Part shown: piece by piece, positions 57,895 to 64,000 of the stretch
Layout: every line of letters starts with the position of its first letter
Numbering within the stretch: position 1 is the first letter of the stretch
Origin: Lingula anatina
Lineage: Eukaryota > Brachiopoda > Lingulata > Lingulida > Lingulidae
Assembly (NCBI RefSeq): GCF_001039355.2
Contig: NW_019774247.1
Location: 379,226 to 443,225 of the forward strand
Length of the DNA stretch: 64,000 bases
Direction: 5' to 3'
Notes under the pieces: model-generated
Database searches by the model: none
What the model saw: only the letters and a program-made list of their open reading frames with translations
What the model was told of the DNA's origin: nothing
Translations under genes and position numbers: made by a program

Positions 57895-60690
57895 ATGGCA
57901 GAGGAAGAAGATGTTCTTGATAGTTGGGAAGATCTAGGAGATAATGAGGTAAAGTGACTTAATATTTCTTCAGATTAATAAGCGTCGGTAGGAGAGAGTA
58001 TCTAGTCGATCTTTTCTAAGATAGAAAATAATTCTCATAGACTTCTTGTCCAGTGAATAGAGGGTTTATCTTACGCAAGTTTCGGATTGTCATTGTGGAT
58101 TTGCCTTTTCACCATCACTCATCAGATTGAACGAAGTGGATCTTGTTATTCTGCCATCCTACAAACAATCACTTGTCCTCGGATATCAGCTTACCAGCCG
58201 CGTTACTGATGAGTTGATCTGAAAATTTACAAGTAGACAGAAATGAGTCTTTTATTTAAATCAATTTCCAGGCACTGGGAGCTGTTGAAATTTACTGGCA
58301 TTATTTACTTATCGTTGTTCAACGCTTATCAGTAATCACTGTGGCCAGAAGGCATCCATTTTATGCTACCATATTTACAGTTTGGAAGATAGGTTCTAAT
58401 GACTGATTTTGACTACTAAACAGGGCAGAGGTCGCTTCTAGTACTCTCAATTTTTGCTTACTATGTATTTCTTCTTCTCGTCTTTCTTCATCTCTTCTTC
58501 TTCTTCTTCTTCTTCTTTTTCTTCTTATGGTAACTTTTCTCTTATTTAGTCAGTATAATGTCACCATGTTATTGCTTTTTAGGAGGCTATAGATAAAAAG
58601 ATAGAGAAGATGAAGACAAAAATAAAGGCTGATGAAAGTATACGAAATCGGTAAGTTTTGAGAAAATTGTGTGGTTGTCTTAAATTCAGGAAAAATTCAA
58701 GTTTGTTTAAAACTGATACATTGCAAGTATTGGTAATATAATTCTATCATAGTTTACTCAATTTGATGAGAAAAATATATTTAGAATTTAGTATAAAGCA
58801 GTTTTGTTGAACCAGTGACTAATGGTGATTTTTTAAATCCACACTTAAAGTATTATTTTTAATAAATCAATAAAAAATTATACATGATGCTCAAATTTAA
58901 CAATGAAATTTAAAATTATTGTATTTCATCTTGTGATACAGAAAACTAAATAAATCCCCAGGGCCAGATGAAATATCTGATGATCAGGACACTATGTCGA
59001 ACAACATTAAGAGTATGGAAACCCGGTCATTGGTATTACATTGGTTTATCTGATACATAATGATATATATCTTTCTGTTGTAGTGATGCTGATGATTTCA
59101 CTATACCCAAGCTAGAAGAAGACACTGTTAGAACGCAATATCAGCCAGCAGTTAGAATATTAAAACGGAACCCTAACCCAGCAGAGACTCAAGCAAATGG
59201 AAGTGCAAATAGGTACTGTAGTTTGAAATGATTTAAATTCAAAAAGCGCATTCAGAACAGATGATCTGGGGACTAACTAATCCACTGACTTAATATGGCC
59301 GACTGAACTTAAAAGCAGTGCCACTTAATCCTCTGATATTCAGATTAGATGTCAGCTCCAAGGTTTAATTGCAAGGCCCTTGTAGCGATGGTGCGTATGG
59401 AGGTAGGGAAGGCATCACAGAATTTGTCATCGCTGCTTTTAAGTTCATTCAGCCATATTTAGTCCGTGGGTCTGTTAGTTTGTGTATCAACTTGTTTTGA
59501 ATGTCCTCATAGTTCCTGGTAAATTTTTTCATGATTTTGTAATTCTTTTTTCCTTTGTAATCCAGAAAGGTGTTATGAAGTACTAACAACTGCATTTTTT
59601 ATGCATAACTTGATTACTAGAGGTAGAACCACCTGACATTTGAACTATAGAATTATCGTTAATTGATTGGTTTATTTATCCAGAGGACAGGTTCACCCAT
59701 AAGTTGTCCAAGTAAATGAGACTACAGTTGCCTAAAAAAGTTACTATATCAGTTGATGATTTTTGATAGGTCAATTTATTGCAAATTAGTAACACTTTTT
59801 AAAAATAATTTTTTCAAAGGTTGCCTAACTGAGGTATTCACTTTAAAATAATTTTTTCATTTTGTAGAGATGCCAAACCAATGAAGACTTTAGAGCAACG
59901 AGAAGCAGAATATGCAGAGGTCAGAGCCAGGATATTTGGGACTGATGGTGGCTCAGGAGATGGTGAGCCAAGCACTGTGGAATTGGAGCGGTAAGGTTTT
60001 AACATAAATACCAATATAATTACAGTATGTTGTATCATTTTTATGGGTGCTACGTATTCCAAGGAGGGAGGGGAGTCTCTGTCTTATTTTTGTCTTAAAT
60101 ATCATTGTAGTTGATGTGGCATGTGCCAGTTAACTTGCTGTCACTACAGTTTTATACTAAAAAGACTTTTATATATTTAAAAAGGAATTTGGGGTGTAAA
60201 AAATCAGGAGCGTGAGGATAAAAGATAAGGCTGAAAGCAAGAGGTCTTCTGATTGCAGTCATTCAGAAATTCCCTCTAGATACAATACAAGGTTGAGGGT
60301 AGTTTCTTATAAGGACTTTAAAAAAATAATTGAAGTTTGCATTATTTTTAATTCAGAAAATAATTGATAATGATAAATGATCTACATCAAGCTGGTATAA
60401 AGTCATGATATAGCTCTTTAATTCTTTAATTATCTAGATGTCAAAACTGTATGTTAAAAAACATAAAACGTAATTTATTTATGATGCACTGATGCAGTTG
60501 TTAAAACAAATACACAATATTAAAAGTATTGAGTAAATATTTGATCTATAAAACTGATAGTGCCTTATATTTCTTCAGAGCGCCAAGACTTCTGGAGCAC
60601 CAGATGAACAACGTCCGTCTCTCCGACAATGTGGTACTCAGGCAGCCAAAGGGTCCAGATGGGACGAAAGGATTTGGATCAAAGACATAG
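57895..60690 (+). CDS. SZRD1: SUZ domain-containing protein 1
   Basis: Five exons, 57895-57948, 58583-58650, 59084-59212, 59868-59990 and 60579-60690, encode 161 aa, near the human length of about 152. The N-terminus is acidic, MAEEEDVLDSWEDLGDNE. The SUZ domain spans exons 3-4 (TQYQPAVRILKRNP ... EQREAEYAEVRARIFG). The SUZ-C motif ends the protein (APRLLEHQMNNVRL, VVLRQPKGPDGTKGF). SUZ domains are thought to bind RNA. All introns except the first follow an R codon split CG|N or AG|N, and every join keeps the frame. Intron 3 holds a family 2 MITE. Confidence 0.95.
59248..59510. repeat. MITE family 2 copy 4, expanded
   Basis: The left end GCGCATTCAGAACAG with ACTAACTAATCCACTG and AATATGGCCGACTGAACTT mirrors the right end AAGTTCATTCAGCCATATTT, GTGGGTCTGTTAGT and TGTTTTGAATG. 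About 263 bp, in SZRD1 intron 3. Confidence 0.7.
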
Positions 60691-61363
60691 TATACTGTGC
60701 TAAAATTTGATGGACTTTTATCAAAATGTTTCAAGATGATTTTGCAAGGATGTGAAGATCATGGGAAAAATGGTGGGGCAGCTTGAGAGAATAACTGACC
60801 CAGAGGCAGCTTTGATGATTTGAAAAATTAAGGCAATATGGAAGATTTGTGAACTGTGAAAGATTGTTAAGGGCAGTTTTAAAGAATATTCTGTCAACTG
60901 TTGGATGGAATGTTCACATTTGTGTTAGTCAAAAAGGTTCCATTTAGTATTTAACTATATTTTACCTTATGACTGACAAACAAAACTTGTCCATTGAAAC
61001 TGTCATTCCAATTGACCTTAAATGACCTAGAAGGTCAATGATCTGAATTGACACCCCCATAGGTCATTAACCTCTGCCATCACCACCAAGAGACAAACAT
61101 TCTTGCCTGTTGTTTTGCTGATAATATTTTAAGGAGTGCGCAGTGACAAAAGTCTTGGATCCCATTGGAGCTTTTTCTTCTTCTTTTTTTTTTTTTTTTT
61201 TTTGAAATGTGGTGTGACAGGAATGAATCCTTGTGTCCACCATGCTTATGAGCCCCTGTGCTTGTAAATGCTCCCTCCCAGTCCCCCCCCCCCAGTCCCC
61301 TACCCCCCAACTTCTTCAGCACTCCCTGTCCCCATATTGCCCATGGAAAACATGCTTACTTGC

Positions 61364-61625
61364 AAGTTGATGCAACACAGCAACAAGATCAGTTAATTAA
61401 AATGATTTCTGACCCAAAGATAATATGTGCTTTGACACTTGTTTGTTATAAGCATTATCACTGTTAGTATCAAAGTGCAAAATGTTTGCAGTTGATGCAA
61501 CACAGCAACAAAATAAATTACTGAATAATTTTGGACCCAAAGATATGTGTTTTGACACTTGCATGTATGTGTTTTGACACTTGCATGTTAAGAGCATTGT
61601 CAGAGTGCAAAATGTATGCAGTCGA
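61364..61625. repeat. tandem repeat, period about 125 bp
   Basis: GTTGATGCAACACAGCAACA recurs at 61366 and 61491, and GTGCAAAATGT(T/A)TGCAG at the ends of both units. The second unit has an internal doubled TGTGTTTTGACACTTGCATG. Confidence 0.85.
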
Positions 61626-63105
61626 ATTGGAAGCATTGTCAGTGGACAAAACTTTTAGAGCAGTTGTTGTGAAAAGATTGCAAAATATCAAAATTAGATG
61701 GAAAAAGAATTGAAGTCTACTCCAGCTGGTTATTGCCCTGGTATCTTATGACATGTTTACATCAGAATTGTTTTAACCCTTCACCTGTCGTGAGCTATTA
61801 GGATTAAACCTGGAGCCAAGTTGAATAGGCTTTGTTTGTTTAAAATTAATCCGGTGTGAAGATTTTTTTTTTTTTGTGATGGTGAAGTTTTTTTAATCAA
61901 AAAAGGCATAATTTTATGCATCAGTAATTAACTTATTATTATTATTATTATTATTATTAAAATTCAACCCTCTAAAAATACTACTACAAATTTCTTTTCA
62001 AAAGAAAAAATGGAAGGTGAATATGTGTGGGATGATTTTAAGTATATGTTAAACACACAGCGTGTTAAAAGAGAGAGTAAAACATCAGGATTTTAACCAT
62101 TTCATTTGTAGACGAAGATTTGTGTTACTTCCTTTCAGTGATAGAATATTAAGAATTCTATACTTCCCTTTGAAATATATGACAGAATCAAAATTGGTGA
62201 AGATTGCAGATTATTTTGATACTTTGTGGCACTTTCTGTAAAATTTATAATAGGGAATGGGAAAAGCAGTGCTAGCATGGAGTAATACCAGCTTAAAACA
62301 TTCTACAGGCGGGGTATGTTTGAAAGAAATTCATATTTTCAGAATATTTGATATATATAGGGGCAAATATGACACTAACCTTTGTTACTGGCTTTGAGTT
62401 TTTGATTTTACAGTTTGACCAATTTAAATCTGTATGATTTGGCCAATTTAAATTTGTATGATTTCACCATTTGGATTTTGTATAAATAACCCTATGGTAT
62501 TCATATATTTAGCACCATCTTCTTGTTCCTTGAATTGTTTAGTAGGTGAAAAGTGTGTTTTTTAATGTGAAAAATGGACGAGTTTATGCAGTTATTGCAT
62601 CATTGTTTCTTAGTAATGAAAATGTGTAGCAGTTGTCGTTGTCAAAGTAAATCAAGATAATGGTTGTAATGCTTTTGTCAGTCAAGCTGAAAATTATGTC
62701 ATTATCTTAACACAAAATCCTAAACTAAGCTTGCAATTACCTCACTGGTCATTTCTAAAAGGTGGTGCAGAGAAGAAGAAAACAAACAGTTGATGAAATG
62801 TGTCGCCATCTATTGATAAAAATTAAAACTAAGGTCAGCAGCCAACTGTGCAGACTATTTTATAAGGTGGTGCCATAAAACCTGTAAGTGGAATGCTTTA
62901 AAAAGTTATTTTAGTTTAGTGTGAGCTGCTTTTGTGCAATAGCCGTCCATGTATGTTAGACCTACAGTTGTAGTGAATATGATAATTATATGGTACATAT
63001 TTACATAGAGTTCAACATCATTGAGATGAGAAAATATCTTTTTGGTCAAAATTTAGCAGGGATGGAAAATTTGTGTGCATTTGGTTAATTTCTTAATTTA
63101 TTCAT

Positions 63106-63106
<1 letters not shown>

Positions 63107-63153
<47 letters not shown>
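63107..63153. repeat. poly-T run, about 47 bp
   Basis: Uninterrupted T. Could be an inverted poly-A tail of a retroposed sequence, but no source sequence was recognised beside it. Confidence 0.85.
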
Positions 63154-63155
<2 letters not shown>

Positions 63156-64000
63156 AAGAGGTCAGAAAATTGTTGGATTTCATATACATTTTTTTTCCAA
63201 ATTTGATACATTTTCCATCCCTAGCTGTGAATATTTTATAGTAGTAAACAGTGCCTTATTTATGAAAACGAATCATTTCAGCATGATCCTTATACAATAG
63301 TGCAAAGAAAGAAGTGTTAATTATTCTTTCTGGAAATACCTTTCCTCTATACTGAAATTTGATTTAAACATTTTATTGGCATGTGTCCAAAGTATCCTTC
63401 TATTACACTTTTTAAGTAATATCCGAAAATCAGTGAATTATTTTTTCTTTGTTAAGAAATGTATGAAGTCGACCATTTTATTTGATTCACTTTCATTACC
63501 AAGTCAACATAGAATTTCTTAAAATTATGTTGTACCTCTATCTTTTCTCACATTTTTATTCAAAATAAGTCATTGAAATAAAAAATAAATGCTTGTATTA
63601 AAAGTATGATTTCTACAAATGAAGACTTTGTAAGATACAGTTATTAGCAATACAAGATTTATTCCATCCAAGAAATTTATTGTTCCAAATTCCATAAAGT
63701 TGCCAGATTAGAAACAAAACTGAAATTGTATCAAATTTGGATAATATTTGACAAAAAATGTTAGAAATCATAAAACTTAATATTAAAATTAATGTAATGG
63801 AGAAAAATTAAATGAAACAAATTTACATTAAATTTTAAAATATTTTACTTGCCCCTTCACCTGAGCATTTCATAATCAGCAATTTATTGAATTTTAAGAG
63901 TACAGTTAACCAAGGGCGCAGGCACTTAATTAAAGGTATAAATTCCAATTAATTTGTAAAACATTTTAATTAACATGAACATTGGTCCTTTGAAGTACAT

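Larger units (their letters stand above)
60691..64000. other. SZRD1 3' UTR and downstream flank
   Basis: No further exon recognised. AT-rich with a T-run (61188-61203), a C-rich stretch near 61280, a 125-bp tandem repeat (61364-61625), an (ATT)n run near 61933 and a T run of about 47 bp at 63107-63153. AATAAA-type words at about 63578-63590 could end a long 3' UTR. Confidence 0.55.

Noticed and set aside
61080-61322. Gly/Lys-rich minus frame
   Set aside because: Produced by poly-C and poly-T runs in the SZRD1 3' UTR.

Overview
This window is animal nuclear DNA: AT-rich, with short exons bounded by GT/AG splice sites, many microsatellites, several non-autonomous DNA transposon families and two tRNA genes. 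Gene content (hairy/E(spl)-type bHLH, selenocysteine lyase, TTC36, SZRD1, CD225/dispanin proteins) and repeat style suggest a marine invertebrate, most likely a mollusc or other lophotrochozoan. The species cannot be fixed from sequence alone. Single N calls lie at 35675, 39919 and 54809.

Layout. 1-4317: intergenic, one MITE. 4318-6321 (+) and 11504-10543 (-): two convergent two-exon CD225/dispanin-type membrane protein genes with the same exon structure. 11.5-15.8 kb: intergenic, with a foldback element and MITEs. 22382-15831 (-): complete 12-exon selenocysteine lyase (SCLY). 25024-23519 (-): four-exon gene for a small zinc-cluster protein resembling the CARF/ALS2CR8 or WRKY-GCM1 type. 25.0-31.2 kb: regulatory DNA upstream of HES-A. 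31247-33752 (+) and 45976-43720 (-): two convergent three-exon HES genes, each ending in WRPW. Between them lie a Tc1 transposase remnant and two identical tRNA-Gln(CUG) genes. 46-55.7 kb: regulatory DNA upstream of HES-B, then repeats. 57654-55763 (-) TTC36 and 57895-60690 (+) SZRD1 form a head-to-head pair with 240 bp between start codons. 60.7-64 kb: SZRD1 3' UTR and flank.

The most striking structure is the HES pair. It is an inverted gene duplication in which the protein-coding bHLH exon and several upstream non-coding blocks are kept in mirror order: about 260 bp near -1.2 kb, about 150 bp at -4 to -5 kb, and a promoter module with identical spacing. Introns and intergenic DNA have diverged. 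This points to a mirrored set of cis-regulatory elements kept by selection, by gene conversion between inverted arms, or both.

All exon joins given for SCLY, the zinc-cluster gene, HES-A/B, TTC36, SZRD1 and the dispanins were worked out by hand and keep the reading frame. Family names rest on motif recognition; no database search was run.
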